From Cyanobacteria bacterium SIG28 (GTDB lineage: Bacteria; Cyanobacteriota; Vampirovibrionia; Gastranaerophilales; Gastranaerophilaceae): a stretch of 64,000 nt of DNA. Numbering within the stretch: position 1 is the first letter of the stretch; each line of letters opens with the position of its first letter. The DNA is taken from the NCBI GenBank assembly GCA_015152525.1, contig SUTU01000008.1, positions 1 through 64,000 on the forward strand, read 5' to 3'. The notes under the pieces are model-generated. The model was not told the DNA's origin, made no database searches, and saw nothing but the letters and a program-made list of their open reading frames with translations. Shown here one piece after another: positions 63,026-64,000 of the stretch. A program made the position numbers and the translations under genes.

Positions 63026-64000
63026 TTAACTACACGCACATTTTGCAACTTCATTCACACCATTTTTTATTCCAACAGTTCGAACAAGCGCATATTCAAA
63101 ATTCTTTGGTTCAACTGAGAATTTAACCCATAATTCATTGTTTGTATTCGCAAGCTCTAAGACTTCGTCTTTATCATTTTTTATCTCAAGAACTTGAGTT
63201 ACAAATTTTTCATCCGGAGTAATTATCTCAATGTCTTCATTTTTATTGAACTTATTTTTGGTCTTTATCTTATACCAATCGTCTTTTTTATCCCAAATTT
63301 CGCACAAAAAATCAGCTCCTGCCAAGCCCTTTGAAATATCATAGCTATAACCGTCTTTTGGATATCCTTCGCCCAAATAAAAACCTGTTGTATAACCTCT
63401 GTTTCCAACTTTCAAAAGTTCTTCAAAATAAGGTTGCATATCGGCATTGGGATTGTTCCAAACCATATCAATAGCTTCTCTATAAGCTTTTGCAACTGCT
63501 GAAACATAGTATAAACTTTTAGTTCTGCCTTCTACTTTGAAAGAATCAATACCTGCATCAATCATTTCTTTTAAGTGTTTTACCAAGCATAAATCTTTAG
63601 TAGAAAGTATATGCGTGCCTTTTGAATTTTCTTCAATCTCGTAATATTGCCCAGGGCGAGTTTCCTCAACAAGTTTGTAACTCCAACGACAAGGTTGAGA
63701 ACAGTTGCCGGAATTAGCTTTTCTTTCGCCATCGGTCATGTAATCGCTTAACAAACAACGACCAGAGAAAGAAACGCATTGTGCACCATGGATAAAGCAT
63801 TCTAATTCCATATCAGGAACTTTATTTTTTATCTCAGCTACATCTTTAATTGGTAGCTCTCTTGCCAAGATTGCACGAGTTGCACCCATATCCTGCCAAA
63901 AACGTACCGCTTCATAGTTTAAAATATTAGCTTGTGTAGAAACATGAATTTCAGTATTTGGCATATGTTTTTTAGCTAATCGCATAATTCCTACATCACT
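63026..64000 (-). CDS. U32 peptidase-family protein, TrhP/YegQ-like, 5' end outside window
   Basis: The visible 325 residues contain the U32 signature HGAQCVSFSGRCLLSDY and the NCSQPCRWSYKL Cys pair, with later KVEGRTKSLYYV. The frame stays open to the window edge (ahead of MRLAKKHMP), so the N-terminus is missing. YegQ/YrrO proteins act with prephenate in forming 5-hydroxyuridine in tRNA. The Cys set suggests an Fe-S cluster. The C-terminal domain begins near GLAGADFLCEI. Confidence 0.87.
   Translation of the reverse strand, partial: SDVGIMRLAKKHMPNTEIHVSTQANILNYEAVRFWQDMGATRAILARELPIKDVAEIKNKVPDMELECFIHGAQCVSFSGRCLLSDYMTDGERKANSGNCSQPCRWSYKLVEETRPGQYYEIEENSKGTHILSTKDLCLVKHLKEMIDAGIDSFKVEGRTKSLYYVSAVAKAYREAIDMVWNNPNADMQPYFEELLKVGNRGYTTGFYLGEGYPKDGYSYDISKGLAGADFLCEIWDKKDDWYKIKTKNKFNKNEDIEIITPDEKFVTQVLEIKNDKDEVLELANTNNELWVKFSVEPKNFEYALVRTVGIKNGVNEVAKCACS

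Overview
The window is low-GC DNA (about one third G+C by eye) from a diderm bacterium. It encodes outer-membrane factors (TolC/NodT type), a Skp/OmpH-like periplasmic chaperone, a periplasmic GH13 enzyme and an outer-membrane-like beta-barrel, so two membranes are expected. LL-diaminopimelate aminotransferase, a flagellin, a membrane-bound complex-I/hydrogenase-like operon, and several small lineage-specific proteins (some with an F-x-G motif near the N-terminus) fit a gut member of the non-photosynthetic cyanobacterial sister group Vampirovibrionia/Melainabacteria (Gastranaerophilales). That placement is an inference from gene content, not a computed one.

Layout. 1-1.8 kb: a candidate structured RNA at the left edge, a DUF2130 gene and the first copy of a duplicated small-RNA gene. 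1.8-4.9 kb: small hypothetical gene and a minus-strand cluster (metallophosphoesterase, MBL-fold hydrolase, TPR protein). 4.9-12.3 kb: a 2,084-residue flagellin whose variable region holds about 20 GLUG repeats and Thr/Ser-rich linkers, flanked by a 260-bp direct repeat full of palindromic elements. 12.6-15.6 kb: MarR-controlled efflux adaptor and outer-membrane factor with twin palindromic operators. 15.6-25 kb: housekeeping genes (acyltransferase, Skp, dapL, bifunctional nuclease, nadK, ribF, a formyltransferase, a frameshifted glutathione-synthase-like gene, tpiA with a Cys-rich loop). 25.3-32.6 kb: six-gene operon for an energy-converting-hydrogenase-related (Ehr-like) complex in which three of the four Ni ligands are missing. 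33.6-37.6 kb: dicarboxylate/amino-acid symporter and secreted GH13 enzyme. 37.7-42.6 kb: operon of TolC, MacA-like adaptor, SPASM radical SAM enzyme and UbiA prenyltransferase; the second small-RNA copy lies just upstream. 43-48.7 kb: barrel-like Gly/Ser protein, glycosyltransferase-like protein, GHL10 glycosidase, zinc-ribbon miniprotein, M20 peptidase. 48.8-56.6 kb: mscS-nifS-nifU operon, mutS2, Ski2-like helicase. 56.7-64 kb: two HTH proteins, a helix-bracketed MGLAASQ protein, an 80-bp tandem array, an FAD oxidoreductase, a 51-residue miniprotein, YqeG and the end of a U32 peptidase-family (TrhP-like) gene.

How it fits together. The genes suggest a fermentative cell that makes a membrane ion gradient through the Ehr-like complex, exports compounds by tripartite systems and carries an unusual surface filament protein. 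The strongest candidates for new biology are the GLUG flagellin with its repeat-bounded locus, the duplicated small RNA whose C-rich repeats can pair with ribosome-binding sites in this window, and the Ehr-like complex lacking Ni ligands. Several genes have a -10 box 6 to 9 bases before the start codon, which points to leaderless mRNAs.
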